A stretch of 64,000 nt of DNA from Buxus sempervirens (GCA_947561395.2 OX387182.1:3668001-3732000), one strand, 5' to 3'; shown: positions 23,601 through 34,037, counted from the stretch's first letter. Made by a program: numbers and translations. Notes: generated from the sequence alone by a model not told the origin.

Positions 23601-24190
23601 AGTCAGCTCCGTACAGGCCAAAGATGAATGGGGCAGTGGAAGCAGCAAACAAGAATATAAAGAAAATCATTCAGAAGATGGTAGTGAGTTACAAAGATTG
23701 GCATGAAATGCTACCACTTGCTCTACATGCCTACAGAACCTCGATCCGGACTTCAACTGGGGCAACCCCATACTCCCTAGTCTATGGGATGGAAGCAGTC
23801 TTGCCCGTGGAAGTAGAGATCCCGTCACTCCGAGTGCTCATGGAAGCAGAACTAGAAGAAGCCGAATGGGTCCAGTCGAGACATGATCAACTTAACCTGA
23901 TAGAAGAAAAGCGGTTGAAAGCGCTTTGCCATGGACAGTTGTACCAGAAGAGAATGGCCCGGGCTTACAATAAGAAAGTGAGGCCCAGAACTTTCCAAGA
24001 AGGAAACTTAGTGCTAAAGAAAATCTTACCATTTTTGGAAGATCCTCGTGGTAAGTTCAAGCCCAATTGGGAAGGCCCATATGTCGTCAAGAAAGTCCTG
24101 TCAGGGGGTGCACTCATCTTAGCAGAAATGGATGGGTCAGATTTTCCTGAGCCCATTAACTCTGATGCGGTAAAAAGGTATTTTCCTTGA
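20603..24190 (+). CDS. pol: reverse transcriptase, two RNase H domains, integrase
   Basis: 1195 open codons counted from 20603; there is no ATG start, consistent with expression from gag-pro. An acidic linker is followed by reverse transcriptase (about 170-400) with YVDD at 325-328. A gypsy RNase H at about 450-590 appears degenerate: the usual Asp is missing (LYLSVLETSMGC). A second, archaeal-type RNase H starts at FFDGAANMNG with Asp 625, as in the Tat lineage. Integrase has an HHCC zinc finger at about 845-890 and a D,D-35-E core: Asp 916 (GIDVIG), Asp 977 (SDNAS), Glu 1013 (GAVEAANK). The C-terminus ends VKRYFP with no chromodomain. No internal stop is present, so pol itself looks intact. 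Confidence 0.95.
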   Translation: MECHFPEGSNGPSFSGELCLEGPQKTQKDFSIFARKFKFFKKVQTTYKPYNQTELDQVEYDFDLELDFDLMGVEEETDVEEEDLPKEIEYQLERHERGVQPNIEETISINLGTKDDPKIVKIGSCLSDVQKNEMSQFLADYKDVFAWSYRDMPGLDTDMVVHRLPILPGVKPIKQKLRRLKPEWTLKVKDEVVKQFQAGFLAVSTYPEWLANIVPVPKKDGKVRMCVDYRDLNRTSPKDDFPLPHIDILVDNTAVHSLFSFMDGFSGYNQIKMAKEDQEKTAFITPWGTFHYTVMPFGLKNAGATYQRAMTALFHDMIHKEMEVYVDDMIAKSCKEEDHLINLKKVFDRLRKYSLRLNPAKCVFGATSGKLLGFIVSRRGIEIDPAKAKAIIEMPAPRTEKEVRGFLGRIQYISRFIAQLTAICEPIFKLLRKDNPTVWNEDCQQAFDTIKRYLLNPPVLVPPTPGRPLILYLSVLETSMGCVLGQHDETGRKERAIYYLSKKFTEYEAKYSPLEKTCCVLVWATQRLRHYFLSHSTLLISRMDPLKYLFEKPTLTGRTAKWQLLLSEFDLTYITQKAIKGQAIDDHLAAHPLPEYQPLKTNFPDEAILYTEDEDSESSWQMFFDGAANMNGNGIGAVLVKPDGSHIPTAVKLRFQCTNNIAEYEACIIGLQAAMENGVEELDVYGDSSLIIFQTTGEWKTKDHKLIPYHQYLEEISTNFTRISFNYMPRAKNQFTDALATLASMVSIPEGVDIRPLEIEVRDEPAYCLVLEGAPEEEAPWFQDIKNFLNNRSLPENATSTEKRTIQRLAGQFLLSGGHVYKMSHNDVLLRCVAKAESERLIETVHGGVCGPHMSGHMLAKKILRLGYYWTTMEHDCCIHVRRCHQCQIYADNKHAPPGELHNMTSPWPFSMWGIDVIGMISPKASNGHRFILVAIDYFTKWVEAVSYANITSNHVMKFLKHNIICRYGLPSAIVSDNASNIKNKDMKKMCEQFQITHHKSAPYRPKMNGAVEAANKNIKKIIQKMVVSYKDWHEMLPLALHAYRTSIRTSTGATPYSLVYGMEAVLPVEVEIPSLRVLMEAELEEAEWVQSRHDQLNLIEEKRLKALCHGQLYQKRMARAYNKKVRPRTFQEGNLVLKKILPFLEDPRGKFKPNWEGPYVVKKVLSGGALILAEMDGSDFPEPINSDAVKRYFP

Positions 24191-25148
24191 GTGAATATTT
24201 CTAGGAAATAATCCGAGGCCATTTTTCTTTATTTCCTTCAAAAATTTTAATCCCTAGTCTAACTAAGTTGAGCCGGTTCGTTTCTTTGATAAACCCAAAC
24301 CGGATTTATAGTCTTAAATTGGGGCAAAACAAATTGGGGCAAAGTAAGGAAAGAAAAAGAAAAAGAGAGGAAAAGCAATGGAAATGGCAAATGAAAGCCA
24401 AGTGTGAAAAAAAAATGCAAAAAAATGCAATTTGGGGGAAAAGGGTTAAATTCATCATGACTGTAAGTCCGGTTGACCTATTTCCACCTTTGAAATTTTT
24501 GGGCCTTTAATACCCTTTCTTTCATAAACTGAGCCTAGCATTTATTTCGTCCTATTTTTAAGCCCTCGGTGATCTTAGCTTGTTCATTCAAATATCAGAG
24601 TAAGATGGGTGATGACGGAATTCAGAAGCCGGCCCTAGTGAAAACCGTAACTGGCGCTAGGGTCAATATTGGCAAAAAGGCAAAAAGAAAAAAAAATAAG
24701 AAAAATGAAAGAAAATCAGAGGTTGAGTTGATCATGGGGATCTGAGCCTTAAGCAAAGTTGGCATGAGCAGAATGGGGCAGTTTTGGCAGTGGGGGATGA
24801 CACTAAAGGTCCTAAGATGGACGGTTCTGATCCCTCAGTATTTTGTGGACTACCCTTTTCATTATTTAACCTGGTTTTAATTCCTTTAATTATAGGTGAT
24901 TAAGTGCATGGACCAAATTTCAAAAAAAAAATACAAAAACAAAAAAAAATATAAAAAAAAGGAAAAATTATACTTTGGCCAGTGATGAGAAATCAAATAC
25001 TTTTCATAAAACCTTTGTTTTTACAAACATCTGAGCATTCTGAGGCCAATAATATAAAAATTTTATTTTGAATTGAATACTTTGGCTTTTCACTATTGGA
25101 GTTCAATTTCGTACAAAGGTATGAAAGAAAAATGTGCAGGAAATAAAG
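24191..25148. other. gap between convergent pol and antisense gene 2
   Basis: Non-coding sequence between the pol stop and the antisense-gene stop, with A-rich runs at 24920-24965. Both transcripts must end here or overlap. No palindrome unit is present. Confidence 0.5.
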
Positions 25149-26858
25149 CTAATCTCTGTCCCCTAGCCGCTCCTCAAGCTCCCGAATCCGAGCTGCCTGA
25201 GCTGCAATGACTCCTGAAGCCCCCTCTGCAGCGGGATCACTCAAGAAGGAAATGACCTCATCTGAAAGGGCCTGCCTGATCCGCATACTCCTAAGGCTGG
25301 CCAAAGTATCCTGGTACTTCTGCCGGATCATACGGACCTTGGAGCGACGGGCTTGCCTCTGCTTCTCCAGCTTCTCTTCCACGGCAATACGGCGTGAGAT
25401 CTGCTCCTCAAGCTGCCTCTCCAGATAAGTGCCCTGTATCCTGAGCTCCTGGGCCTCCCGTACCCATATCTGCTGAAGCCGCTTATGAGAAGCCCGCTCG
25501 GACTCTAGAATGTCCTCATAGGTGGGAGCCAAGACTACAGGAGGATTTTCGGGTACTGGTGCCTGACTCTGTATCTGCTCCTTAATCCAGAAAAGATAAT
25601 TCTTCACATGGGCTTCTGAGAAGACCGGGCCACGCATAAAGCGAACATAGGACCACTCCCTCATCAACCAGGCATTCAGCTTCATGGTATCTGAAGAAAG
25701 GGGCCCAAGAAAATCCTCATACCCACATGGGATGATAATCCCCTGGGTCGCTCGGAACTGACGAAGGACCCGCAAAGGAAGATAAAGCACTGCATGTCTC
25801 AGGCCAGCCAGAATCAGAAAGTTGCGGTCTCGGAAGCTAATCACTGTCTCCGCATTAGGCTGATAAGTACCAGGCCATCTCACCTGGTCATCCTGAAGCG
25901 AGCCCAAGAAAGTGAACCAGCCCTGTTTGCCCCCTGCAATATCGGGGCACCCCCTGTTGCTCATCAAGAGGGGGACTTTTAGACTCGGGAAGAAGTGTCG
26001 ATTGATCTCTTCAATCTGGCTCAAATGATCAAGTAGCCAAAGCTGCAAAGGAAGAGAGATATGTCAGCACATTGTTAAAAAAAAATAAAAAAAAATAAAA
26101 AAGCAAAAAAAAAAGGCAAAAAGAAAGCCAAAAAGAAAAAATTTTTTTACCTGCAGGATCTGGGCACATGCTAGGAAGTGTTTCGACTTCCTATTGTAGC
26201 AGTCGGTCAAGGCTTGATACATCCCAGCCAAAATCATAGGGGCCAACCTCTCCCGCTCCCTAACCTGGCATATCACTGAGATCAAGGCCAAGTCCACTTC
26301 GTCATCCTCCCGTGGGAAAAGTAACTGGTTGACCGCAATCAAGGTCAAGGCATTGAACTGGGCCTCCCTATCTTCCCCCCTCAAAAGCTTCTCAGTCAAA
26401 AAGGCCTTCGATAGGGTCAAAAGGGTGTCAGAATCCCCCAAGTCCTTCTTCCCTATGCCCAAGAATGTAGAAACTTCTTTTTTGTAACTGGGCCTAAGAG
26501 GTGGATTCACCACCTTCTCATCAAACCTCAAGCCTAGGATGGTTTCCACCTCCTCAATGGTTGGGGTCATCTCATGGTTCCCGAAACGGAACAAGTTGAG
26601 GTCAGGAACCCAATGACCAATCATGGCCTCTATAATCTCCCACCTGAAGGGAACCTTGGGAATAAGCAGGATGTGGCCTAGATTAGTAGTACCCTATCTC
26701 CTCTCCTCATCTAGGGTCATAGAGTTAACCCACCTTGTGTAAAAGGAATCCACAGGGTTGTACCTAGTGAGATTTGGGGGTTTTGATCTAAAAGGTTGTT
26801 TTGCAGGGGAGGCAGTGTGGACAGACAATAATGGGGCAGAAGATGATCCGGATTCCAT
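25149..26858 (-). CDS. antisense gene 2: plant-mobile-domain-like protein, two exons, one in-frame TAG
   Basis: Exon 1 is 26858-26151 and exon 2 is 26042-25149. The intron has CTGCAG/GTAAAA and TTTGCAG sites with phase 0 on both sides. About 533 residues: a serine-rich N-terminus, then FRFGNHEMTPTIEEVETILG (about residue 90), the pattern of plant mobile domain/DUF7745-like proteins. Exon 2 continues the helical domain and ends in a long basic coiled coil (QLEEQISRRIAVEEKLEKQ) and ARIRELEERL. A TAG at codon 55 (26694-26696) breaks this copy in a conserved-looking frame. The function is unknown; related domains occur in transposons and in host silencing proteins. The gene is convergent with pol and has its own TATA box and palindrome cluster upstream. 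Confidence 0.8.
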
Positions 26859-26969
26859 TGGATGTGATGGGAGCAAGCTAGAACTCAAGAGGAGGAAGAA
26901 AAATACGAAAAAGGGGGTTCCTAAACTCAAAAACTCGTAAAAAAATGCTCAAATCCCGAGGCTGGTTGC

Positions 26970-26976
26970 ATTTATA
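26970..26976 (-). promoter_or_regulatory. TATA box of antisense gene 2
   Basis: TATAAAT on the minus strand, about 112 bp before the ATG at 26858 and 13 bp after the palindrome cluster (in the direction of transcription). Confidence 0.6.
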
Positions 26977-26988
26977 GCATCTTTTAAT

Positions 26989-27130
26989 GTATCCGGTAAC
27001 TCAGACCGGATATAAAAGGTTTTATTAATATCCGGTTACGTATACCAGATACAAAAGAGGCTATGAGTATCCGGTATGTTATACCGGATACAAGGACCAA
27101 TCAATGTATCCGGTATGTCAGACCGGATAC
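26989..27130. promoter_or_regulatory. cluster of four TATCCGG/CCGGATA palindromes upstream of antisense gene 2
   Basis: Units at about 26989-27012, 27030-27052, 27068-27091 and 27105-27130. Spacers are 6-10 bases. The second unit has one altered arm (CCAGATAC). The cluster lies between the end of antisense gene 1 (27353) and the TATA box of antisense gene 2. Confidence 0.7.
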
Positions 27131-27352
27131 AAAGAAAAACAGCAAAAAAAAAAAGAGCTAAGGATGAAAAATCCGAATTTTTTACCTGTTTTACCTGTGC
27201 ACAAGTCAGAATTGAATAAAATTGAGAGTAAAAGATGTGCAAGACAAGATAGAATGAATAAAAAGTTTTTTTCATATATATATGCAAGTTTTTTGTACAA
27301 AGAATGATAAGATCAATACATAAAAATAAAAAATAAAAAAAATCCTAATCTA

Positions 27353-30070
27353 CTACTCCTGTGCAGGATCATCTATGCGTCCTCGGCCGCGTCCACCTCT
27401 ACGGCCTCTCCCTCGGAGCGCTCTGCCCCTAGAGTAAGCAAGAATGCGCTCGGCTGCATGGCGAGGATGCCGACCCACCACCTGCTAGGGCTGATACTCC
27501 AGGCAATACTCCTCGATGTCCGGGGGCAGAGCAGGAGTAGAATCTGGGGAGGAAGCCTCTGGCTCAACAGCAACCGGCCCAGCTGGGACCTCATCCATAG
27601 CAGGCTCTGCTCCCGCAACTCCAGAAGGCCCGGCATCAGAAGAAGGGCCAGGATCAGAAATGCCTGTACCAAATAGGAAAAAATCAGGAATTGGGATACT
27701 AAAATGAATAAAAGAGAAGAAACTAAGGAAAACATACCAGCAGGCACTATGGGATCCGGATCCACTGGGTCAGCAGCAGGGACCTCCTCTGGCTTAGGAA
27801 CCATCACTGGAGCATCACCAGGATCAGCAGCTGGGACATCCACAGGATATGTAGCCCGAACAGGAGACGAATCAGGAATAAGGAAATCAGGCTCGAAGGC
27901 AGCATCCTGATCTGGGACCGGGCCCTGCACAAGGCAAACAAGCATATCAGAATAGCAGAAATAGGAAAATGAAAGAAATGAAAATATGAGAAGGCCAGAT
28001 ACCTGTCTAGCCTGGAGCTCAGCAACCAAGGCCTCCAGCTCCCTGATCCGGGCATCCCGCTGGGCACGACCGCATCGTGCTCAGCGATCATATCATCGAT
28101 CGCAGCCCGCTGGCTCTCGAACCGGTCCCGAATGGTGTTCAGCTCGTGTACCTGCCAACAAGAACAGAAGCATGGTCAGAAATACATAAGGAAGGAAAAG
28201 GGGATGAAAATGGAAAGAGTACAAGGCTTACCGTGTCCTCATGGATCCGGATACGGATCCCGCCGATCTCTGTCACCCCGGCACGAGTAGGTCGATCCAT
28301 CAAGCATCCTATAGATACCCGCTGGAACCACTCGTCATAATCTCCAGCTACTGTGAGCCCCTCTGCATCCAGGAAGTGATCAAACTGATCAACATCAAAA
28401 CCTGGAAGTAGTGTGTCGGGACCCACAGGAGGAGGATGGACGGGGATGCGAAGTGTGCTGGTGTGCTGGAAATACAGGCGCTCTCCTAAGTACATCACCC
28501 TACCAAGCCTCCCGAGGAAGCACTGGTAGGGCTGACGTCGTCGATCTCTATCGAAGGCGTCCTGTACCGCCATCTCACGAGCCACGCCAACATCCACGTC
28601 ATCAAATCGGGACAGGAGGAGCTGCAAAAAAAGGAAACTGTCAGGTACAGTCAAGATACAAAAAAAGAAATAAAAAGGAAAAAGGATAAAGGGTTTACAT
28701 CAGGTCGGCGGGCATGGTCCAAGTGCACCCGAGCAGTGCGGGGCTGACTCCTATCAGCATCTCGGACCTGGGCCGACCACCGCAGAGCCACTGGGAAATC
28801 TGCGACTTCAGGTACAGGGGATGGGCGGAAGAAAGTCATATAGGTGTACATAAACACCTAGCAAAAGAAAAATCAGTCAGGAAAAGATAAAGCCTAAAGA
28901 ATTAAATCAGACAGGGGAAGTTCAATACCTGTAGAATCTGCCAGAAAAACCGGCTGCTAACTCCAACACCTCTCGAAGATGCTAAGCCTCGAACCGCTCG
29001 GCACAGCCCGGCCAGGATGGTCCCATAGATGAGTCGGCCCCATGCCAGCTGACGGGTCTGACGAAGATCTCTCAAAGCATCCAAGAAAAGTGGGCTGACA
29101 CCGGTGGTATCCTCCGGGAAAAAGCAGCTCCCAAGCATCAGCAAGAATACGTGCCGGAAGATAGGCACAAAGGCGGCATCATCCACGGAAATGGTCTCGT
29201 GCCTCCTCTCAAAATGACGAGCCAGACTCTCCCGCAGCCAACTAATGGAGAGCCGGCCACTCCGCCCATCCCAAGCAGCAGGTGGCAGGGCCTGATATCC
29301 CAGAAGGAGGCCGATGTCCTCCGCAGAAGGTCGCTCCAAGACAAGGGTCCGCCCCGTCAAGGGAATACCGGTGATCATCACAAAATCCGAGGGGCGGATC
29401 CCCAGCTCCACGTCCGGCAGATGGAACGATTGAGTCTCTGGGAAATATTTCTCCATCATGGCAAAAATGAGTGGTCGGTCGGCTCTGAATGATGGAATGC
29501 TGAGGAAGTGATCCAGGTGGCACCTCCCAAACTCCCGCCTAAGTGCCGGGGAAAGCGACTGAGCTAACTCGCTAAATCTCCCCCAACTACCCCGCAGATG
29601 GGAAGAATGATATGGAAGCGGCACATCTGCCCTGATGCACATGGAGGGATGGCTATACAAGCCACGGAGAAGCTCTGTATCATGCACAGAGGCCCTCAAC
29701 TCCTCAGAAACTCCTGCCAAAGCTACAGCAACCCCCTCCTGAGCCGTATCTCTGGCTCTGCCTCGGCCTTTGCCACGGCCTCTCTCGCCCTCAAGGGCCT
29801 GATCGTGAACTCTGCCTCGCCCTCTGCCTCGACCGCGAGCAGGTGCAACCACGGGCTAAATTCGAAAAAAAAGTATGAAGGTTGTGTGGGAAAGAAGATA
29901 GAAGAAAGAAAGAAAAATTTTTGAAAGCCTACCTCAGCAGAGCTCTCTCTGGAGTCACCTAATGGCTCAGACAAGGTGGCGCTGGAACTCGCCTCTGTCC
30001 GAGCCCACGAACTGGAGGGCTGATCGGCAGGGTCAGCCTCCTCTCTAACTCGGGAACGACTCCTAGCCAT
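27353..30070 (-). CDS. antisense gene 1: plant-mobile-domain protein, seven exons, frameshift and TAG
   Basis: Exons: 30070-29933, 29855-28929, 28857-28699, 28621-28232, 28151-28003, 27924-27738, 27663-27353. All introns are GT-AG, and the phases match except in exon 5. Starts MARSRSRVREEA; exon 2 opens with an RG-rich tract (ARGRGRGRGRVHDQ). Plant mobile domain about residues 180-360, with ETQSFHLPDVELGIRPSDF and ITGIPLTGRTL. A coiled coil (exon 5) and an acidic proline-rich region (exons 6-7) follow, then an RG-rich tail ending at TAG 27353-27355. Exon 5 is 149 bp; one base is missing near 28075 and the frame shifts. A TAG at 27485-27487 precedes the RG-rich tail, which stays open behind it. 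The RG tracts suggest nucleic-acid binding. The function is unknown. Confidence 0.85.
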
Positions 30071-31153
30071 CTACACAGGGAAGTGTTTTGTGGATTTCAG
30101 TTTAAATTTATGAAACTTGACTTTGCTTATAATTCACGTTCGGTTTTACATAATTTTTCCAGATTATCGTGAATCGTATTTCAAGGGTATTTCATCTGTT
30201 TCAGTTCAAAGTTTTCAAAAAGTGTTTGGTATTTCTGATTAATTAATAATCTTATGCCAAGTTACTTATCAGAAATTTTGTCCTTAAAACATTTCCAAAT
30301 GGTGTCCTGAAGCTTAATATTTTCCTAATTTGCTTTCAGGAAACAATGTGCAGAGCAAATCATAGGTACACGGCCTCTATTGGAAAAAGACTAAGCAGGT
30401 TGTACTTGGGTTCTAACAGGGCTAATAACATTTGAGGTCAAGGAATATCAAGGAAATGCGATATCAACAATTCAAAGGTCCCTGCAACCTAAATAGTATC
30501 AAGATGATCATACAAGGCGTGGTCAAGAACAAAGCATATGGAATATCGCAGTCAGAACTAATTGCAATTATCAACAATCCAGCATGATAGACAAAGTCAA
30601 AGCATGGAAAAGGCATGCTTGGAGGTGGCAGATTTGGTGTGGCACATTACAAGGAGAAAACAACAAGATAGCATTAACCACCAACAGGAGGCAAGCCAAC
30701 ATTTTTGCAGACATGGATTCGGCAATGCAAGATTTCAGACATGGTCAACAGACAATGCATCATAGATAAATGTCAAACGAAAATTCATTATTTACTGACC
30801 TCCACCAGCGGGAAATTGGATTCAAGAGGAACAGTGGTCGATGAAGAAGTCGGCCGAACTCAGAAGGAATCGCCGGGGGTCGTCGCTCCAATGCCCAGGT
30901 GATGAATCGCCGGAAATCAGGAGAAAATCGAGCTAGGGCTCGACTGCTGCTGTAAATGGGCAAAGAGTGAATGTTGCCGGAGCAAGGAGCAACCGCCGGC
31001 AGCAATAGGCGTCGCCGGAGTGGCTGGAGATCGCCGGAGAAGCAGGACGAGTCGTCGGGAACGAGGACGAAAGCCTGGGGCCGGTCTGAGTTATCGGAGA
31101 ATGAAGAAAAGAAATGAAAAGTCGCGGTCGCGCGCGACTTAAGTAAACCTGGT
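30071..31153 (-). promoter_or_regulatory. probable 5' leader exon and leader intron of antisense gene 1
   Basis: TGTGTAG directly before the ATG at 30070 is a good acceptor. On the minus strand a donor GAG/GTCAGT lies at 30800/30799. Between about 31130 and 30800 the sequence is rich in CGCCGG words, like a plant 5' leader, and contains a 148-codon open frame of unknown meaning. About 30120-30780 would then be a leader intron with nothing recognisable. Confidence 0.5.
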
Positions 31154-31218
31154 GGATCCGGATACTCAGGCCGGATACACGCAGGTCCTTGATTATCCGG
31201 ATACACATTTCGGATACC
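31154..31218. promoter_or_regulatory. two TATCCGG/CCGGATA palindromes upstream of the antisense gene 1 leader
   Basis: Units at about 31154-31178 (GATCCGG arm, spacer ATACTCAGG) and 31194-31218 (right arm TCGGATAC). The first spacer matches the first LTR unit. Confidence 0.6.
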
Positions 31219-31741
31219 AAAGAAAAAAAAACAGAAAAAACAGGAAAAAATAGAAAAAAAAAACAGAAAAGGAAATGAAAAAAAAAAAGAGAAAAAAAAA
31301 AGAAAGGAAAAAAAAAGAAAAAAGAAAAGGAAAAAAAGAAAAAAAAAGCAAACTTGTGCTATAATTCTTACTATTTTCTCAAAATCCTATTTTTGTCTTG
31401 AAATCCACCTCACAGCCACGAGAGCTCTGTAGAATTTGGGACAACCTTGGGAAATGTGCCTGGTCAAAAGGATGATATCCACTCAATTTTCAAATTGGTT
31501 TGATAAAAAATCAGTTTTTCAAAAAATCCTATTTTTGGGCTTAAAATCCACTTCATAGCCACGAGAGCTCAGTGGAATTTAAGAATTATTGGAGAAATGC
31601 CCCCCTTAAAGTTAGGGCTTTTTGGCAAATCTTCACTCAAAAATTGTTTTCTACAAAATTGAATTGAACCGAGCAAATCATGCTCAAGGGAATGCAATTT
31701 GGGCTTGTCTACTCTTTGCAGCTCACTGCTTCACAGCTCCC
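31219..31741 (+). repeat. A/G-rich tract and two diverged 146 bp copies before the 3' LTR
   Basis: 31220-31350 is almost entirely A and G. About 31375-31520 and 31521-31665 are diverged tandem copies sharing AAAATCCTATTTTTG, ATCCAC and AGCCACGAGAGCTC. No gene is seen. Confidence 0.6.
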
Positions 31742-31755
31742 GCAAAGAGGGCAGT
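31742..31755 (+). promoter_or_regulatory. weak polypurine tract
   Basis: GCAAAGAGGGCAGT lies directly before the 3' LTR, where plus-strand DNA synthesis is primed. It is shorter and less pure than usual. Confidence 0.5.
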
Positions 31756-34037
31756 TGTAGACACCCCAAATTACACAAACAATCATCAAAAATCATTATC
31801 TCCTGGAGAGCCAGCACAGAAATTGAAGAAAATAAACTTTTACCTGTATCCGGATACTCAGGCCGGATACAAGTACTCCTTCATGTATCCGGATACTCAT
31901 ACCGGATACATGTGAGCCTTAGTGTATCCGGTACCATGTACCGGATACCTTAAGGCCCTTTTTTATCCGGTCTGATATACCGGATACTTTAAGTTTGCTC
32001 AAAATTAGGGTTTTCCGAGAGAAATCACTTGTTACCATCATATCCCTCATTAAATGAGGGGAAATCTCGGAAATAACCTTAGGGTTAAGGTTGGGGGGGT
32101 TCTAGACATTAAGTTGTGTCTACCAATGACCTTAGCCTTTGCCTATAAATAGGAGCCTCCTCCTTGAGCAAAAGGAACTGAACTCTTGTTTTGAATTCTC
32201 GCAAAGAAGAACTCCAAGAGAAGAAGAAAACCGCTGCGGAATCGCCTCCAGAACTCAGGTAAGCCTCAACTTTTCTTTTTATTTTCTGTCTTTACATTCC
32301 TAGATCTAGATCTCTTCTTCTACCTTTCTGTAGTGTAAAGCCTTGTTTGTATGTGTGGAAATCCTTCCCCGGCTCAAAGTATCTCGAGACTCCCCCTAGC
32401 CGTAAAACGTGGAGGCGGGATTTAGGAGAAACGAGACTGGGGATTGACCCTAGTGCTAGAACCCATGTAGCATAAGGCTTTTGAATGATTGAAAACCGTT
32501 CTATAATCAAAGTACCCTTGATTATCTTGAAGAACCGTGTTTAACGGGGAGAGAGAACAGAGGGAAACGATAATGGAACGGAACCCTAGGCTATGCTAGA
32601 ACCTATCTTGTTGAATCTATATGCATGATCTCGTTTGGTTTTTTACACTTGCACATACATATCACTATTTTGGCGGGATAGGCTCATATTTGGGGTTTAT
32701 TACATTCATTGTGATAAATCTCAAATAAATGGCCTCAATCAATTCTGGAATGCCTTTTGGATGATTTTTAAAGTATTTGTGTTCATCTTGCACGAATCAC
32801 ACATTTTTATCAATTTTCGGATTTGGTTTTACTCAAAAATGGCTTAGCTTGACAGCACCTGTACCCTTACTTAGGACGCCCATAACTTCATCATCCGGAT
32901 GAATTTTGGGGCGATTCCAGAACCATGGGAAAGGTGAGGCTGTCTAGTTTATGTCCACCAAATTTCACAAATTTCTATCTAGCGGATTTTTGACACCTCT
33001 CTGTCGAAGTTGAGTGGACAGTTCAGGTTCAAGTACAGAACTTGTCACTTCGACGGACCGCCATGTGTTCGTTTTAAGTCCGATTCGAGTGATTTTTATT
33101 TCTGAGTACTCCTTTATGAGTCTACTTTCAAATCCAGTTGGCTTCATAATTTTTGGATTCCATTTGAATTATTGGTAGCCGATTTACTCAGAACTGTTCA
33201 TTTGTACTTTTCTGGGTAAATCTGTGATCTTCGGGGCCTGTTCGGGAGACCACCCAGGGCACATCCGAAGGGATTTTTGTATGAGGCTAGTTTCTTTTAA
33301 AATATGGCCATACAAACTTCAATCACACCAAATTTCGTGGACTTTTATGTAGTGGATTTTTCTAGACAATTTTCCAAAGTTGCCCACTTACCACTTTTAA
33401 AAATCCCCAGCAGCAATTTCAAAGGAGCATAACTCCTAGATTTTTCATCGGAATGAAGTGAAATTTTGCATAAAACTCTTATTTACCCTAATCTTTCAAA
33501 TGGATTTGGTTTGGTTCAATTTAATATTGGATTTGAATGATTTTAAGGCAAATGGCATACTTTTTACCAAACTTCCCGGATTTGATTCAACTTGGTTTTG
33601 AGCAACTTGTGCTTGGATTTCCATCTTTTGAGATATTCCAGAAATGATATTGACATAAGAGAGGATCTAAAATCTATTTAGATCTTCATGTGGAAATATC
33701 ATACATTGTTCCTTTTTCAAGGTTTTCTATGATTTTAGCAAGCTTTCTATCTTTTGCATGAACATACACTTGGCTACCACTTCGTGTGGATGAAGAGGGG
33801 TGCCTAACACCTTCCCCCGTTCATAATGTAATCCCCTTACCCATCTCTGGATTTAATTTTTAAGTAGTGTTATTTTTACCCTAGAATTGGCATTTTTGCA
33901 CTTTTTGATGATTTTTAAATATTTTGGTGTCCATTCTCACCCCAAAATCATGAATGGTGGCGACTCTCCCATTTTATTTCGAGCCCCGTGTGTTGACGGA
34001 GGGATGATCATTCCGGTGATTTTTCCCATGTCTCACA
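31756..34037 (+). repeat. 3' LTR
   Basis: 2282 bp, TGTAGACACC to TGTCTCACA. About eight substitutions and one extra G separate it from the 5' LTR. It repeats the palindrome cluster (31845-31988), TATA box (32144-32151) and splice donor (after 32258). Confidence 0.95.

Larger units (their letters stand above)
11628..34037 (+). mobile_element. complete 22.4 kb Ty3/gypsy LTR retrotransposon, Tat lineage
   Basis: In order: 5' LTR, tRNA-Arg primer site, long leader with tandem repeats, gag-protease, pol (reverse transcriptase, degenerate RNase H, second RNase H, integrase), two spliced antisense genes, weak polypurine tract, 3' LTR, all within an ACTGT duplication. The second RNase H, tRNA-Arg priming, large size, tandem repeats and extra antisense genes are features of the plant Tat/Ogre group. 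The LTRs differ at about eight bases and one indel in 2281 bp (about 0.35 percent), so the insertion is recent. Premature stops suggest this copy is not fully autonomous. Confidence 0.95.
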
